Assembly: GCF_019048065.1 (NCBI RefSeq)
Contig: NZ_CP077291.1
Location: 3,534,001-3,598,000, forward strand
Length of the DNA: 64,000 nucleotides
Reading direction: 5' to 3'
DNA from: Citrobacter farmeri
GTDB lineage: Bacteria > Pseudomonadota > Gammaproteobacteria > Enterobacterales > Enterobacteriaceae
Part shown: positions 1 through 12,362 of the stretch, one piece after another
Position numbering within the stretch: position 1 is the first letter of the stretch
Layout: each line of letters opens with the position of its first letter
Translations under genes and position numbers: made by a program
The notes under the pieces: generated by a model
Told to the model about the DNA's origin: nothing
What the model saw: only the letters and a program-made list of their open reading frames with translations
Database searches by the model: none

Positions 1-280
1 CCAGCTCGCGACGGCGCTTTTTATTGCGCAATTGCATCTGATGCAAACCATACAGCAGCGGTTCCCAACTGCCTCGTCCCGGCGGCGGCGTCATGCTTCT
101 GTCGACCCACAGCCACCATGAGAGGCGTAATAAATTCCAGAAATGCCAGATCAGCAGTCCTGTTACCGATGCCAGTAAAAACCACGGCAGGTAACCAAAA
201 AATGCGCTTAGGATCAAGGCCGGGATACAGCAAAGTATCAGTTCCAGCACCAGCCTTTTCCATGACAGCCGTTCCAGCAC
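1..280 (-). CDS. phoR: Phosphate regulon sensor histidine kinase PhoR, N-terminal part
   Basis: This is the amino-terminal end of PhoR, the inner-membrane histidine kinase that phosphorylates PhoB when phosphate is scarce. The reading frame starts at a GTG (280-278) and gives [14 protein letters not shown] after the start, followed by two hydrophobic segments and the motif [17 protein letters not shown] that is characteristic of enterobacterial PhoR. A purine-rich ribosome site (AAGGGAGAG) lies just upstream. It follows phoB by 41 bases on the same strand, so the two are one operon. The PAS, HisKA and ATPase domains lie beyond the window edge, so the gene is truncated only by the window. A GTG start is also what I recall for the E. 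coli gene. Confidence 0.93.
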   Translation of the reverse strand, partial: MLERLSWKRLVLELILCCIPALILSAFFGYLPWFLLASVTGLLIWHFWNLLRLSWWLWVDRSMTPPPGRGSWEPLLYGLHQMQLRNKKRRREL

Positions 281-321
281 GGGTCACTCTCCCTTCAGAG
301 CCTGGCTCTTATTCTTGTCTT

Positions 322-1011
322 TCAAAAACGGGTCGAAAAACGATACCCTGTTCCGCGAACCGTCTGTACCATCCGATCGTGGCCGCTGGTTTCCAGCGCC
401 TTGCGCAGGCGGCGAATGTGCACATCGACCGTGCGATCCTCAACGTAGACGTTGGTGCCCCAGACGTGGTTCAGCAACTGTTCGCGGCTGTAAACCCGTT
501 CGGGGTGGGTCATAAAGAAATGCAGCAGTTTAAATTCCGTCGGCCCCATATCGAGTGGATTTTCGCCGATCATCACGCGGTGCGATGTAGGATCCAGGCT
601 CAGCCCCTGCATCTCAATGACTTCTTCCACCGCCATTGGTGAAATTCTGCGCATCACCGCTTTGATGCGGGCGACCAGTTCTTTCGGGGAGAACGGTTTG
701 GTAATGTAGTCGTCCGCGCCGGTTTCCAGGCCGCGTACGCGATCCTCTTCTTCTCCTCTGGCGGTCAACATCATGACCGGAATATCCCGCGTCATCGCTT
801 CACGCTTGAGGTGTTTAATAAACTGTAGACCAGAACCGCCGGGCAACATCCAGTCAAGAAGGATCAAATCCGGCCAGGGTTCATTAAGCTGATTCACCGC
901 ACTGTCATAATCTTCAGCTTCAACGGGCTGAAAGCCATTTTGCTCAAGCACGAAACAGACCATTTCGCGAATTGGAGCTTCATCTTCTACGACCAGAATA
1001 CGTCTCGCCAT
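322..1011 (-). CDS. phoB: Phosphate regulon response regulator PhoB
   Basis: PhoB is the DNA-binding response regulator that activates the phosphate-starvation regulon by binding Pho boxes. The 229-residue product has the family's usual length. The receiver domain (about 1-120) holds the acidic pocket VVEDE, the phosphorylated Asp53 in LLDWMLPG and the conserved Lys in KPFSP. The C-terminal OmpR-type winged helix (about 130-229) includes the recognition helix region [17 protein letters not shown] Pho box upstream (1080-1097) supports autoregulation. phoR follows on the same strand; sbcD is divergent. Confidence 0.98.
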   Translation of the reverse strand: MARRILVVEDEAPIREMVCFVLEQNGFQPVEAEDYDSAVNQLNEPWPDLILLDWMLPGGSGLQFIKHLKREAMTRDIPVMMLTARGEEEDRVRGLETGADDYITKPFSPKELVARIKAVMRRISPMAVEEVIEMQGLSLDPTSHRVMIGENPLDMGPTEFKLLHFFMTHPERVYSREQLLNHVWGTNVYVEDRTVDVHIRRLRKALETSGHDRMVQTVRGTGYRFSTRF

Positions 1012-1063
1012 GATTTGCCCTGTTATATAAGTTGCTTATCATCATCTGTCTTAATGCGGCGCC

Positions 1064-1097
1064 ATTATGCGTCAGTTTTATGACAGATTTATGAAAA
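1064..1097 (-). promoter_or_regulatory. Pho box and -10 of the phoB promoter
   Basis: On the minus strand the 18-base stretch TTTTCATAAATCTGTCAT (1097-1080) contains two PhoB half-sites spaced 11 bases apart, the second a perfect CTGTCAT. A -10-like CATAAT (1069-1064) lies 10 bases after the box, replacing the need for a -35, as in class I PhoB promoters. phoB starts 53 bases downstream. The site matches the arrangement known for the E. coli phoB promoter. Confidence 0.92.
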
Positions 1098-1207
1098 TGC
1101 GTGCTGACGTTAACCTTAGGTTGTTGATTTATGACACCCGAGAAACGAGATATTACAGCCCCCGAATGGTTATAATCCCCTTTATGCTTTTTTGCCATGG
1201 AACCGTT

Positions 1208-2410
1208 ATGCGCATTCTTCACACCTCTGACTGGCATCTGGGACAAAATTTTTACAGCAAAAGCCGTGCCGCTGAACATCAGGCCTTTCTCGACTGGCTG
1301 CTGGAAACGGCGGTCGAACAGCAGGTGGATGCGATAGTCGTTGCGGGCGATATATTCGATACCGGCTCGCCGCCAAGCTATGCTCGTGAGCTCTACAACC
1401 GTTTTGTGGTCAACCTGCAGCAAACGGGCTGCCATCTGGTGGTATTAGCAGGAAACCACGATTCCGTCGCCACGTTAAATGAATCCCGCGACATTCTGGC
1501 GTTTCTCAATACCACGGTGGTGGCCAGCGCAGGTCATGCGCCGCAAATACTGAATCGTCGCGACGGTCAGCCCGGCGCGGTGCTGTGCCCGGTGCCATTT
1601 TTACGTCCACGTGACATTATCAGCAGTCAGGCGGGGCTGTCCGGTCAGGAAAAACAGCAGCATCTTCTGGGTGCCATCACCGACTATTACCAGCAGCAAT
1701 ACGAGGCTGCCTGCACGTTACGCGGCGATCTCGCCTTGCCGATTATTGCCACCGGTCATCTGACCACCGTCGGCGCCAGCAAAAGTGACGCCGTTCGTGA
1801 CATTTATATCGGCACGCTGGATGCGTTCCCGGCACAAAACTTCCCGACCGCCGATTATATCGCGCTGGGCCACATCCACCGGGCGCAGAAGATTGGTGGT
1901 ACAGAGCATATCCGCTACTGCGGCTCTCCCATCGCGCTGAGTTTTGATGAATGCGGCAAAAATAAGTACGTGCATCGGGTGGACTTCCAGGACGGCAAGT
2001 TAGCCAGCGTTGAGGAACTCACCGTTCCGGTAACGCAACCGCTGGCGGTGTTGAAAGGCGATCTCGCCGCGATTACCGGGCAACTGGAGCAGTGGCGTGA
2101 TAGCGAGCAAAGCCCACCTGTCTGGCTGGATATTGAAATCACTACCGATGAATACCTGCATGATATGCAGCGTAAAATTCAGGCGCTGACGGAAACGCTG
2201 CCTGTTGAAGTGCTGTTAGTCCGTCGCAGTCGGGAGCAACGCGAGCGCATGTTGAGTAACGAACGCCGGGAAACGCTGAGCGAACTGAGCGTAGATGAAG
2301 TATTTTCGCGCCGCCTGGCGCTGGAAGAACTTGAGCCACCTCAATGCGAACGCCTGACGTCACTTTTTCGTCGCACGTTACAGACGCTGTCCGGGGAGCA
2401 TGAGGCATGA
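1208..2410 (+). CDS. sbcD: Exonuclease subunit SbcD
   Basis: SbcD is the Mre11-like nuclease subunit of SbcCD, which opens hairpins and cleaves palindromic DNA or protein-blocked ends. The start at [12 protein letters not shown] gives 400 residues, the E. coli length; an upstream in-frame ATG at 1067 would add 47 residues running through the phoB Pho box and is unlikely. Phosphoesterase motifs are visible in order: DWH near the N-terminus, GDIFD, GNHDS and GHIHR, which bind two metal ions. It overlaps sbcC by four bases (ATGA), indicating coupled translation. Confidence 0.97.
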   Translation: MRILHTSDWHLGQNFYSKSRAAEHQAFLDWLLETAVEQQVDAIVVAGDIFDTGSPPSYARELYNRFVVNLQQTGCHLVVLAGNHDSVATLNESRDILAFLNTTVVASAGHAPQILNRRDGQPGAVLCPVPFLRPRDIISSQAGLSGQEKQQHLLGAITDYYQQQYEAACTLRGDLALPIIATGHLTTVGASKSDAVRDIYIGTLDAFPAQNFPTADYIALGHIHRAQKIGGTEHIRYCGSPIALSFDECGKNKYVHRVDFQDGKLASVEELTVPVTQPLAVLKGDLAAITGQLEQWRDSEQSPPVWLDIEITTDEYLHDMQRKIQALTETLPVEVLLVRRSREQRERMLSNERRETLSELSVDEVFSRRLALEELEPPQCERLTSLFRRTLQTLSGEHEA

Positions 2411-5400
2411 AAATTCTCAGTCTACGCCTGAAAAACCTCAACTCACTGAAAGGGGAATGGAAGGTCGATTTCACGGCCGAGCCGTTTGCCAGCAACGGTC
2501 TGTTTGCCATCACCGGACCCACCGGGGCCGGTAAAACCACGCTGCTCGACGCGATTTGCCTGGCGTTGTACCACGAGACGCCTCGCCTGAATACCGTGTC
2601 ACAATCGCAAAACGATCTAATGACCCGCGATACGGCGGAATGTCTGGCGGAAGTGGAGTTTGAAGTCAAAGGCGAAGCTTATCGTGCGTTCTGGAGCCAG
2701 AACCGTGCGCGCAACCAGCCCGACGGCAATTTGCAGGTTCCGCGCGTTGAACTGGCGCGCTGCGCCGACGGGAAAATCCTTGCCGATAAAGTGAAAGACA
2801 AACTGGAGATGACGGCGGATCTGACCGGGCTGGATTACGGCCGCTTTACCCGCTCAATGCTGCTCTCACAGGGGCAATTCGCGGCTTTCCTCAACGCTAA
2901 GCCAAAGGAGCGTGCGGAACTACTGGAAGAACTGACCGGCACGGAAATTTATGGACAGATCTCCGCCCAGGTCTTTGAGCAGCACAAAACCGCGCGCACC
3001 GAACTGGAAAAATTACAGGCGCAGGCCAGCGGCGTCACACTGTTAGCGCCAGAGGCGTTGCAGACGCTGACAGAAAGTTTGCAGGCGCTCACTGACGAAG
3101 AGAAGCAGCTGGTCACCCAACAGCGGACCGGACAGCAGCACCAGAACTGGCTGACGCGACAACACGAACTGCTGGCCGACGTCAACCAGCGTCAGCAGGC
3201 GCAGCGGGTTGCACAGGAGGCGCTGGAAAACGCCCAACCACAACTGGCGACGCTCAGTCTGGCGCAGCCTGCCAGAGCATTGCGCCCACTGTGGGAGCGT
3301 ATTCAGGAGCAATCGGCTACGGTCACCCGCACTCGCCAGCAGATCAACGAAGTGAATACTCGCTTACAAAGCAGATTCGCGCTTCGCGATCGTATACGCC
3401 GCCAGGCTGAGCGGCAGTCCATCGCCCTGCTCTCCACGCAACAGACGCTCAACGAGTGGCTAAACGCACACGACCGCTTTCGCTTATGGAGCAACGAGTT
3501 AGGAGGATGGCGAGCCCTTTTTGCTCAGCAGGCCAGCGATAAGATTCAGATGGCGAAATGGCAGCAACAGCAGGTAAACGATAGCCGTAAGCTGGAATTG
3601 CTGCCACCGGTGACGCTCAATCTGACGGCGGATGAGGTCGCAACGGCGCTGGCGCAGCACGCGCTGCTGCGTCCCCTGCGCCAGCAGCTGCTTTCACTCC
3701 ACGGTCAGCTAGCTCCCCGACTGACACGTCTGAATCAACTTCAGGCGGCGATTGCGCATAACAAGCAGGACCAGGCCCGGCTCAATACTCTGCTCGAGGC
3801 AAAGCGTCAACAGTATAAAGATAAATATCAGCAGTATCAGGATGTTAAAACCATTTGCGAACAGGAAGCGCGGATTAAAGATCTGGAAAGCCAGCGTGCG
3901 CTGCTACAGTCCGGTCAACCCTGCCCGCTTTGCGGTTCAACCGCTCATCCCGCTGTCGCGACGTATCAGGCACTCGAGCCCGGCGTTAATCAGGCGCGAC
4001 GCGATGCGCTGGAGAAAGAGGTTAAAGCGCTGGCCGACGAAGGCGCCACGCTGCGTGGACAGTCGGAGGCGCTAAATCAGCAGCTACAGCGTGACGAAAG
4101 CGAAGCGCAAACGCTGGCTAAAGAAGAGCAAGCGCTCACTCAACAGTGGCAAACCACTGTCGATGCGCTGAACGTCACGTTAGTGCCGCAGGAAGATATT
4201 CAGCCCTGGCTGACAGCGCAGGACGAGCACGAGCAACAGCTTTATCAGCTCAGCCAACGCCATGATCTACAGGCGCAAATCACCGCCCATGCGCAACAGG
4301 TGACACAGTTCCGCCAGCAAATCGACCAGCGCGAGGCAGCGCTGTCAGCGCAGTTAAGCCGCTATACGTTGTCACTTCCGCAGGAAGGCAGCGAGGAAGC
4401 GTGGTTAAACGCCCGCGCGGCAGATGCACAAACGTGGCAGCAGCGACAGACGGAGTTGACGGCGTTGCAGGCGCGCATCGCACAGCTTACCCCATTGCTC
4501 GAAACGCTGCCTGCCGTGAGTTCCGATACTGAAGATGATGAAAGCGTGGCGCTGGAAAACTGGCGTCAGGTGCACGATGAGTGTGTGTCGCTGCACAGTC
4601 AATTGCAGACGTTACAGCAACAAGAGAAGCAGGAGACTCAGCGTGCTGCCGACGCGCAGTCGCAGTTCGATGCCGGGCTTGAACACAGCCCGTTTGCCGA
4701 TCGGGCGGCGTTTCTTGCCGCGCTGCTGGATGATGAGGCGGTTACGCGTCTGGAACAGCTAAAACAATCGCTGGAAAACCAGCTTCAGCAGGCGCAGACG
4801 CTCGCCGCACAGTCAGCCCAGGCGCTGGCAGCGCATCAGCAACAGCCGCCTGAGGGACTGGACCTCACGCAGTCGGTTGAACACATTCAGCAAGCCGTGG
4901 CGCAGCTAAACGATCGGGTGCGCGACAATGCCACACGTCAGGGTGAAATACGTCAACAGCTAAAACAAGATAGCGATAATCGCCAACAACAGCAGGCGTT
5001 GATGGAAAAAATCGACAACGCGATGCAGCAGGTTGAGGACTGGGGCTATCTGAATGCCCTGATCGGCTCTAAAGAGGGTGATAAATTCCGCAAATTCGCC
5101 CAGGGGCTGACCCTGGATAACCTGGTGTGGCTGGCGAACAACCAGTTGACCCGCCTGCACGGACGGTATCTGTTGCAGCGCAAAGCCAGTGAAGCACTGG
5201 AACTGGAGGTAGTCGACACCTGGCAGGCCGACGCGGTGCGCGATACCCGAACGCTTTCCGGTGGCGAGAGCTTCCTTGTCAGTCTCGCGCTGGCGCTGGC
5301 GCTCTCCGATCTGGTCAGCCACAAAACGCGCATTGACTCACTGTTCCTTGACGAAGGCTTCGGCACGCTCGACAGTGAAACGCTGGATACCGCCCTTGAT

Positions 5401-5550
5401 GCGCTGGATGCGCTCAATGCCAGCGGAAAAACGATTGGCGTGATTAGCCATGTGGAAGCGATGAAAGAACGTATTCCGGTACAGATCAAAGTGAAGAAAA
5501 TCAACGGACTGGGCTACAGCAAACTCGACAAAATGTTTGCAGTGGAATAG
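2407..5550 (+). CDS. sbcC: Exonuclease subunit SbcC (SMC-like ATPase)
   Basis: SbcC is the Rad50-like ATPase partner of SbcD. The 1047-residue protein has an N-terminal Walker A motif GPTGAGKTT, long Gln- and Leu-rich coiled-coil arms, a zinc-hook CPLC at about residues 506-509, then a second coiled-coil arm and a C-terminal lobe with the signature [14 protein letters not shown] and Walker [12 protein letters not shown]. The gene is translationally coupled to sbcD. A REP-type palindrome follows it directly, where E. coli has araJ. Confidence 0.97.
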   Translation: MKILSLRLKNLNSLKGEWKVDFTAEPFASNGLFAITGPTGAGKTTLLDAICLALYHETPRLNTVSQSQNDLMTRDTAECLAEVEFEVKGEAYRAFWSQNRARNQPDGNLQVPRVELARCADGKILADKVKDKLEMTADLTGLDYGRFTRSMLLSQGQFAAFLNAKPKERAELLEELTGTEIYGQISAQVFEQHKTARTELEKLQAQASGVTLLAPEALQTLTESLQALTDEEKQLVTQQRTGQQHQNWLTRQHELLADVNQRQQAQRVAQEALENAQPQLATLSLAQPARALRPLWERIQEQSATVTRTRQQINEVNTRLQSRFALRDRIRRQAERQSIALLSTQQTLNEWLNAHDRFRLWSNELGGWRALFAQQASDKIQMAKWQQQQVNDSRKLELLPPVTLNLTADEVATALAQHALLRPLRQQLLSLHGQLAPRLTRLNQLQAAIAHNKQDQARLNTLLEAKRQQYKDKYQQYQDVKTICEQEARIKDLESQRALLQSGQPCPLCGSTAHPAVATYQALEPGVNQARRDALEKEVKALADEGATLRGQSEALNQQLQRDESEAQTLAKEEQALTQQWQTTVDALNVTLVPQEDIQPWLTAQDEHEQQLYQLSQRHDLQAQITAHAQQVTQFRQQIDQREAALSAQLSRYTLSLPQEGSEEAWLNARAADAQTWQQRQTELTALQARIAQLTPLLETLPAVSSDTEDDESVALENWRQVHDECVSLHSQLQTLQQQEKQETQRAADAQSQFDAGLEHSPFADRAAFLAALLDDEAVTRLEQLKQSLENQLQQAQTLAAQSAQALAAHQQQPPEGLDLTQSVEHIQQAVAQLNDRVRDNATRQGEIRQQLKQDSDNRQQQQALMEKIDNAMQQVEDWGYLNALIGSKEGDKFRKFAQGLTLDNLVWLANNQLTRLHGRYLLQRKASEALELEVVDTWQADAVRDTRTLSGGESFLVSLALALALSDLVSHKTRIDSLFLDEGFGTLDSETLDTALDALDALNASGKTIGVISHVEAMKERIPVQIKVKKINGLGYSKLDKMFAVE

Positions 5551-5570
5551 TTCCTGCCGGTGGGGATTAC

Positions 5571-5607
5571 AGGCCGGATAAGGCGCACAGGCGTCGCCCT
5601 CCGGCCT
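5571..5607. repeat. REP palindrome between sbcC and mak
   Basis: The imperfect palindrome starts AGGCCGGATAAGGCG and ends CGCCCTCCGGCCT, the standard enterobacterial REP form. It occupies the short gap between the convergent sbcC and mak genes and may act as a transcript-stabilising or terminating structure. Confidence 0.8.
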
Positions 5608-5616
5608 TTCCTTACG

Positions 5617-6525
5617 TTATTCCTGCGGCCACAGCCACGCGGCGCCGCGCACGCCGCTGGAGTCACCGTGCAGGGCTTTGCGCACCGGCGTTTCGCACTC
5701 CCCGCCGAACACAAACTGTTTAATCAGCGGTGGAATCGTTTTGTACAGGCGGTCAATGTTGCTCATCCCGCCGCCGAGAACGAAAACATCCGGATCGAGA
5801 ATATTCACCACATGAGCCAGCGATTTCGCCAGCCGCAGTTCATAGCGGCTAAGCGCCAGTTCGGCCAGCGCGTTTTGCGCCTCCACCAGGCGGATAATTT
5901 CATTGCCTTTAAGCGGATTGCCGCTCAGGCGATGGTAATCGGTGGCGAATCCGGTGCCGGAAATAAACGTCTCAATGCATCCCTGTTTTCCACAGTAACA
6001 GGGGACTTCTTCACGGTAGCGAAGTTCATCCTCGTCCATCCACGGTAAAGGGTTGTGTCCCCATTCGCCCGCCGTACCGTTGCCACCGATGTGTGCCCGA
6101 CCATTGAGCGCGACGCCCGCGCCGCAGCCAGTACCGATGATCACCGCAAAAACCGTCTGTGCTCCGGCGGCGGCGCCATCGACCGCCTCTGAAACGGCCA
6201 GACAGTTCGCGTCATTCGCCAGACGTACGTCACGTTGCAGACGCGCGCTGAGATCTTTATCAAACGGCTGACCGTTCAGCCAGGTCGAGTTGGCATTCTT
6301 CACCACACCGGTATAGGGCGAAATGGATCCGGGGATGCCGATTCCCACCGTGCCCGTTTGCCCGGTGGCCTTCTCCGCCATCGCCACCAGCGTGGCAATG
6401 GTCTCGATGGTTTGCTGATAGTCGTTTCGCGGCGTCGGCAGACGATGGCGGAACAGCTGCTCCCCTGCCTCACTGAGCGCAATGACTTCCGTTTTGGTGC
6501 CGCCTAAATCAATACCAATACGCAC
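5617..6525 (-). CDS. mak: Fructokinase Mak (ROK family)
   Basis: Mak is a cytoplasmic ROK-family sugar kinase that phosphorylates fructose and, more weakly, other hexoses with ATP. The 302 residues begin with the phosphate-binding motif [12 protein letters not shown]. The ROK zinc site is seen as [17 protein letters not shown] near residues 175-195, and the ATP site GIGTGCGAG lies ahead of it. It is convergent with sbcC and divergent from rdgC. Length and sequence match the E. coli protein closely. Confidence 0.95.
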   Translation of the reverse strand: MRIGIDLGGTKTEVIALSEAGEQLFRHRLPTPRNDYQQTIETIATLVAMAEKATGQTGTVGIGIPGSISPYTGVVKNANSTWLNGQPFDKDLSARLQRDVRLANDANCLAVSEAVDGAAAGAQTVFAVIIGTGCGAGVALNGRAHIGGNGTAGEWGHNPLPWMDEDELRYREEVPCYCGKQGCIETFISGTGFATDYHRLSGNPLKGNEIIRLVEAQNALAELALSRYELRLAKSLAHVVNILDPDVFVLGGGMSNIDRLYKTIPPLIKQFVFGGECETPVRKALHGDSSGVRGAAWLWPQE

Positions 6526-6651
6526 ACGGTGTTCCTCATTTTTTAGGGAATATCAACAGAGTAGAGCGAGGCATTGGGAATGGCAATGCAAGCCCGCCGA
6601 CAATTCGTTACTATACGCGCTGGATTTAACGACAAGGCCGTGGAAATTATC

Positions 6652-7563
6652 ATGCTGTGGTTCAAAAATTTAATGGTTTACCGTCTTAGCCGCGATATTT
6701 CATTGCGTGCCGAGGAGATGGAAAAACAGCTAGCCTCGATGACGTTTACCCCTTGCGGTAGCCAGGATATGGCAAAAACGGGCTGGGTGCCGCCAATGGG
6801 ATCGCACAGCGATGCGTTGACGCATACCAACAACGGCCAGATTTTGATTTGCGCGCGTAAAGAAGAGAAGATCCTGCCCTCTCCGGTGATCAAACAGGCG
6901 CTGGAAGCGAAGATCGCCAAACTGGAAGCCGAGCAGGCGCGCAAACTGAAGAAAACCGAGAAAGACTCGCTGAAAGATGAAGTGCTGCATTCGCTGCTGC
7001 CCCGTGCCTTTAGCCGTTTTAGTCAGACCATGATGTGGATCGACACCGTGAACGGGTTGATCATGGTGGACTGCGCAAGCGCGAAAAAAGCGGAAGATAC
7101 GCTGGCGCTGCTGCGTAAGAGCCTCGGCTCTCTGCCAGTGGTTCCGTTGGCGCTGGAAAACCCGATTGAGCTAACGCTAACCGAATGGGTGCGTTCCGGC
7201 ACCGTCGCTCAGGGTTTCCAGTTACTTGACGAAGCCGAACTGAAAGCGATGCTGGAAGACGGCGGTGTGATCCGGGCGAAAAAACAGGATTTGGTGAGCG
7301 ACGAGATCGCCGTTCACATTGAAGCCGGTAAAGTGGTGACCAAGCTGGCGCTCGACTGGCAGCAGCGAATTCAGTTTATGATCTGCGATGACGGTTCGAT
7401 CAAGCGTCTGAAATTCAGCGACGAACTGCGCGATCAAAACGAAGATATCGACCGGGAAGATTTCGCCCAGCGTTTTGACGCGGACTTTATCCTGATGACC
7501 GGTGAACTGGCCGCGTTGATTCAGAATCTGGTCGAAGGGTTAGGCGGCGAAGCGCAGCGCTAA
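6652..7563 (+). CDS. rdgC: Recombination-associated protein RdgC
   Basis: RdgC is a ring-shaped, non-specific double-stranded DNA binding protein that restrains RecA activity. The start [14 protein letters not shown] gives 303 residues, as in E. coli; an in-frame ATG 26 codons upstream (6574) would add a non-conserved extension and is rejected. Conserved stretches include the N-terminal [14 protein letters not shown] and the acidic C-terminal region [20 protein letters not shown]. The gene stands alone between mak and ppnP. Confidence 0.96.
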   Translation: MLWFKNLMVYRLSRDISLRAEEMEKQLASMTFTPCGSQDMAKTGWVPPMGSHSDALTHTNNGQILICARKEEKILPSPVIKQALEAKIAKLEAEQARKLKKTEKDSLKDEVLHSLLPRAFSRFSQTMMWIDTVNGLIMVDCASAKKAEDTLALLRKSLGSLPVVPLALENPIELTLTEWVRSGTVAQGFQLLDEAELKAMLEDGGVIRAKKQDLVSDEIAVHIEAGKVVTKLALDWQQRIQFMICDDGSIKRLKFSDELRDQNEDIDREDFAQRFDADFILMTGELAALIQNLVEGLGGEAQR

Positions 7564-7572
7564 ATGAATATT

Positions 7573-7592
7573 CCCTCTCCGTGTGGAGAGGG
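7573..7592. terminator. Hairpin between convergent rdgC and ppnP
   Basis: An 8-bp perfect stem CCCTCTCC/GGAGAGGG with a GTGT loop lies 10 bases after the rdgC stop and 8 bases past the ppnP stop. It can fold on either strand. No long U-tract follows on either side, so it may be a stabilising hairpin rather than a strict intrinsic terminator. Confidence 0.5.
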
Positions 7593-7599
7593 AAAATCA

Positions 7600-7944
<345 letters not shown>

Positions 7945-7954
7945 TCACGCAAAA

Positions 7955-8632
7955 TTAAACCAGCAGTTCTGAAGCCAGTCGCGCAATGAGTACATTAGAG
8001 AGCAGCACCGGAACATCCAGCGATTTTTGCAGAACATCGCGGTGGTGCTGATGAAAACCCAGGCAATCGAGCATAATGACATCAGCGCCTTGCTCCAGCA
8101 GCGCTTTGCCGGCATCAATCAACTGTTGCGTGCTTCCATGCACCGGATTTGCCAAAGAATAGACAGGCGGAGACTGCAAAACCTGCCATTTTTCCGTCTG
8201 GGCCGCCATCAGCTCTTCCACCGGCACAATCACCCCCACCTGATGCCCATCGACAATCGAGGCCACCAGCGGCGGAATAATGCGTAACGGCTCCAGCAGA
8301 ATGCTGTTACGCGCCGTCATGCTTTTAATTGAAGCCGTACTCAGCAACAAAATGACATCGTAGCCCTGGTTATCCAGCACTTCGACGACGCTTTGCAGGT
8401 CGCGCTCCACTTTCTGGCGTGAGACATAAGCCAGTTCATTATCGTTAAGCAGAGTGAGCAGCGTTTCCTCACCGGAATCGATTGCGTACTCAGTCAGAAC
8501 ATCATCACGACTCATTTTTCCGAGCAGACTGTGATGGGTGATATGTTGTTCGTCGATGTACTCAGTCAGAAGCGGTAAGACTTCGCTCATGGGTACAACA
8601 CCGATTGTGAGGATGGCCAACGACGCACTCAT
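7955..8632 (-). CDS. aroM: AroM protein
   Basis: AroM is a conserved protein of unproven biochemical role encoded with aroL and controlled with it by TyrR in E. coli. The start [12 protein letters not shown] gives 225 residues, the E. coli length; the longer frame adds a Lys-rich, non-conserved stretch. The C-terminal [17 protein letters not shown] resembles the active-site region of Asp/Glu racemase-like folds, so an enzymatic role is possible but inferred. About 250 bases separate it from yaiA. Confidence 0.9.
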   Translation of the reverse strand: MSASLAILTIGVVPMSEVLPLLTEYIDEQHITHHSLLGKMSRDDVLTEYAIDSGEETLLTLLNDNELAYVSRQKVERDLQSVVEVLDNQGYDVILLLSTASIKSMTARNSILLEPLRIIPPLVASIVDGHQVGVIVPVEELMAAQTEKWQVLQSPPVYSLANPVHGSTQQLIDAGKALLEQGADVIMLDCLGFHQHHRDVLQKSLDVPVLLSNVLIARLASELLV

Positions 8633-8884
8633 TTTTTCCACCTTCTTTTTTACTTCGTCGTTTATTCCCGGGCAAATGCGCTGCACCACTGCCGACACTT
8701 ACCTTTGCAAATGCAAAAAAGCGTAGCAGGCGCAGCACAAATCGCTGTGTAAAGATTCCAGATCATTCCAGTAATAGGTTGTTATTGTTTGATGTTAGTT
8801 TTCAGGTACAACGATTCATCGGTGAAAAATGTGATACAGGTTGGGTTTTAAGTCACTCAGATTCCATTCCGAGCCGCTCAGTCG

Positions 8885-9647
<763 letters not shown>

Positions 9648-9707
9648 AGTGGGCGTTCCCCAGAAAGCCGCAAAGCGGCGGGATCAGATGTCATTAAAGG
9701 AATAATC

Positions 9708-9725
9708 ATACCATCAAACTAGTAC
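9708..9725 (-). promoter_or_regulatory. TrpR operator upstream of aroL
   Basis: On the minus strand the 18 bases GTACTAGTTTGATGGTAT (9725-9708) match the half-palindromic TrpR operator form with the CTAGT core, as known at the E. coli aroL promoter. It lies about 60 bases before the aroL start. Confidence 0.75.
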
Positions 9726-9810
9726 AGCGTTAAGTGTAAAGAATTCATTCCATTAGAAATAGAAATATCAATGGATGCCCTACTATATCAAGAAATAGCG
9801 TTGAGGAAAG

Positions 9811-9828
9811 TGTAAAAAATAAATTACA
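9811..9828. promoter_or_regulatory. TyrR box upstream of aroL
   Basis: TGTAAAAAATAAATTACA fits the TyrR consensus TGTAAA-N6-TTTACA with one mismatch and lies 160-180 bases upstream of aroL, immediately after the yaiI stop. A second, weaker TGTAAA half-site is at 9735-9740. E. coli aroL carries several TyrR boxes, so this fits tyrosine-dependent repression. Confidence 0.7.
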
Positions 9829-9829
9829 T

Positions 9830-10288
9830 TCATGCTTTTCGGCGTTTAACTTCCAGCCACCACTTTTCCAGCTCAGCCGCAAAATGCTGGCGATCGCGCG
9901 CAGAAAGGCTATCCGGGCCGCCCGTCTGGATCCCGCTGGCGCGCAACGTATCCATAAAATCGCGCATCGTCAAACGTTCCCGAATGGTCGATTCGGTATA
10001 GCGTTCACCACGAGGATTGAGCGCCGACGCTCCTTTCGCCAGCACCTCTGCGGCCAGCGGAATATCAGCCGTGATGACCAGATCGCCGGCCGCGCACTGA
10101 CGCACAATCTCGTTGTCCGCCACGTCAAAGCCCGCCGCAACGCGCAGCGTGCGGATATACGGTGACGGCGGCACGCGCAGGCTCTGGTTCGCCACCAAAA
10201 TCAGCGACATTTGCATGCGTCCGGCGGCACGATAGAGGATCTCTTTAATTACGTTCGGACACGCATCCGCATCCACCCATATGGTCAT
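9830..10288 (-). CDS. yaiI: UPF0178 family protein YaiI
   Basis: A 152-residue protein of unproven function with the NYN/PIN-like fold expected for UPF0178 members. The N-terminal [14 protein letters not shown] and the later [15 protein letters not shown] carry conserved acidic residues that suggest a metal-dependent nuclease pocket, which is inference. It precedes aroL on the same strand but is separated from it by the aroL control region. Confidence 0.92.
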   Translation of the reverse strand: MTIWVDADACPNVIKEILYRAAGRMQMSLILVANQSLRVPPSPYIRTLRVAAGFDVADNEIVRQCAAGDLVITADIPLAAEVLAKGASALNPRGERYTESTIRERLTMRDFMDTLRASGIQTGGPDSLSARDRQHFAAELEKWWLEVKRRKA

Positions 10289-10436
10289 AGTGTCTCCCGT
10301 CTCTTGTGCAATCGGCTATTGTCTCGTGCTTTTGCGCTGCGGCAAAGTGCTGTTTACCCTTCATGCGTCTTTCAATCCGCGCTAAGCTAGGCTTTATCAA
10401 ACAAAACAACAACTATCACCCATAGGGAGTGACGAG

Positions 10437-11246
10437 ATGGAGAAGAAAATCGGTTTTATCGGCTGCGGTAATATGGGGAAAGCGATCCTCGGCGGCCTGA
10501 TTGCCAGCGGTCAGGTGCTTCCGGGCCAGATCTGGGTCTACACCCCTTCCCCCGATAAAGTCGCCGCACTGCGCGACCAGTACGGTATCAACGCCGCGCA
10601 GTCCGCCCAGGAAGTAGCCCAGGTGGCGGATATTGTTTTCGGTGCCGTGAAGCCGGGCATCATGATCAAAGTACTCAGCGAGGTAACCTCCAGTCTCAAT
10701 AAAGAGTCGCTGGTGGTCTCTATTGCGGCAGGCGTAACCCTCGATCAACTCGCCCGTGCGCTGGGACACGACCGGAAAATCGTACGCGCAATGCCGAACA
10801 CGCCGTCGTTGGTTAATGCCGGGATGACCTCGGTGACGCCAAACGCGCTGGTTACCCCGGAAGATACCGCTGACGTGTTGAATATTTTCCGCTGCTTTGG
10901 CCAGGCCGAAGTGATTGCCGAATCGATGATTCACCCGGTGGTTGGCGTTAGCGGTTCCGCCCCGGCGTATGTCTTTATGTTTATCGAAGCCATGGCCGAT
11001 GCCGCTGTGCTGGGTGGAATGCCGCGTGCGCAGGCTTACAAATTTGCCGCTCAGGCGGTCATGGGCTCCGCGAAGATGGTGCTGGAAACGGGTGAACATC
11101 CTGGGGTACTGAAAGATATGGTCTGTTCGCCTGGAGGGACGACGATTGAAGCGGTTCGGGTACTGGAAGAGCGAGGATTTCGCGCGGCAGTGATTGAAGC
11201 GATGGCGAAGTGTATGGAGAAGTCAGAGAAACTCAGTAAATCCTGA
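10437..11246 (+). CDS. proC: Pyrroline-5-carboxylate reductase ProC
   Basis: ProC carries out the last step of proline synthesis, reducing 1-pyrroline-5-carboxylate with NADPH. The 269-residue protein starts with a Rossmann motif GFIGCGNMGKAILGG and ends with the conserved dimerisation region SGSAPAYVFMFIEAMAD, then PGGTTIEAVRVLEE. A ribosome site AGGGAGTG lies just upstream of the ATG. It is convergent with dgcC across a 15-base gap. Confidence 0.97.
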   Translation: MEKKIGFIGCGNMGKAILGGLIASGQVLPGQIWVYTPSPDKVAALRDQYGINAAQSAQEVAQVADIVFGAVKPGIMIKVLSEVTSSLNKESLVVSIAAGVTLDQLARALGHDRKIVRAMPNTPSLVNAGMTSVTPNALVTPEDTADVLNIFRCFGQAEVIAESMIHPVVGVSGSAPAYVFMFIEAMADAAVLGGMPRAQAYKFAAQAVMGSAKMVLETGEHPGVLKDMVCSPGGTTIEAVRVLEERGFRAAVIEAMAKCMEKSEKLSKS

Positions 11247-11261
11247 GTGGATAACCGGACG

Positions 11262-12362
11262 TCAGGCCGCCACTTCGGTGCGATTACGTCCGGCGTTCTT
11301 TGCTTTGTAGAGCGCCAGATCGGCTGATTTCAGCCATTCCCGGTAGTGGCCAAACTGCGGGGTTAACGGTGCAACGCCGACGCTGATATGCAAAATGACC
11401 TGCGGCGCGCAGGCCAGGCGTAATCCGTGTAATCCCTCGTGAACACGCGACATCGCCGCTATGGCGCTCTCTGCAGGCGTGCCGCACATGATCACCGCAA
11501 ATTCATCACCGCCAAAACGCCCAATCACATCGCTCCCGCGCAGGGTCAATCTCAACTGCCGGGTCAGCGCCAGAATGGCTTCGTCGCCAACGTCATGTCC
11601 CCAGGTGTCGTTAATACGCTTGAAGTGGTCGATATCGATAATTAGCAGCGTGGCATCCCGATGCTGGCGACGGCAATGCTCAAATTCATTGCGCAGCAAT
11701 ATTTCCCAGTGCCGTCGGTTGTAAACCCCCGTCATGCCATCACAGGTGCTCATCACCTGCAACCGGCGCTTGTGCTGTGCCAGTTTTGTCGCGGCCTGAT
11801 AGCTTATCCAGGAGAACAACAGCGGATATATCACAATGACCGGAAGCGTCAGCACTCCTTCTAACGCCGTGCTTGTTAAGGCCAGAGAGACGCCCGTCAG
11901 TTGCAGCGTGACCAGACAAGCAACCACCATCAGGGCAAATCCGGCAACAAACAGTCGGACACCGCCTGCCCCCATCAGATTCATACAGATAATCATCAAC
12001 AATGCGGTAGAAGGCAGCGCATTCCCCCCCATCAGACCGACCCACATTCCGGCGAGGACCGCATCCGTTTTTAAATTGGCGAATTCCCGGCTCAGCGGAT
12101 CGGCGGCTCTGCTGGCGATCTGCCAGGCCAGGTGCGGCCAGACGAACGCCCATCCCACCAGCAACAACCACCAGACACCGGATACCGGGCTTGCGACCAG
12201 TGCGGTGGCGACAGGGAAAAACATTCCCCCCAGCGCTACTGCACGCGGCACTCTCACTCGCCGGGCGAATCGCAGTCCAGAGCGTTGATGGTCATTTTGC
12301 TGCGATGAAAAAGATGCTTCATCCAGGTCGACCGCTGTTTTGTAAAAGTTTTCGTCATTCAT
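11262..12362 (-). CDS. dgcC: Diguanylate cyclase DgcC (AdrA/YaiC)
   Basis: DgcC makes cyclic di-GMP that activates cellulose synthesis under CsgD control. The N-terminal part (about 25-185) is a MASE2 membrane domain with several hydrophobic helices. The C-terminal GGDEF domain (about 200-366) has the intact active site RFGGDEFAVIM and an inhibitory site RGSD five residues before it. The product is 366 residues; E. coli has an extra MFPKI in front. That upstream ATG exists here but is out of frame because of an extra A in a run of six, so the start is at 12362. Confidence 0.95.
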   Translation of the reverse strand: MNDENFYKTAVDLDEASFSSQQNDHQRSGLRFARRVRVPRAVALGGMFFPVATALVASPVSGVWWLLLVGWAFVWPHLAWQIASRAADPLSREFANLKTDAVLAGMWVGLMGGNALPSTALLMIICMNLMGAGGVRLFVAGFALMVVACLVTLQLTGVSLALTSTALEGVLTLPVIVIYPLLFSWISYQAATKLAQHKRRLQVMSTCDGMTGVYNRRHWEILLRNEFEHCRRQHRDATLLIIDIDHFKRINDTWGHDVGDEAILALTRQLRLTLRGSDVIGRFGGDEFAVIMCGTPAESAIAAMSRVHEGLHGLRLACAPQVILHISVGVAPLTPQFGHYREWLKSADLALYKAKNAGRNRTEVAA

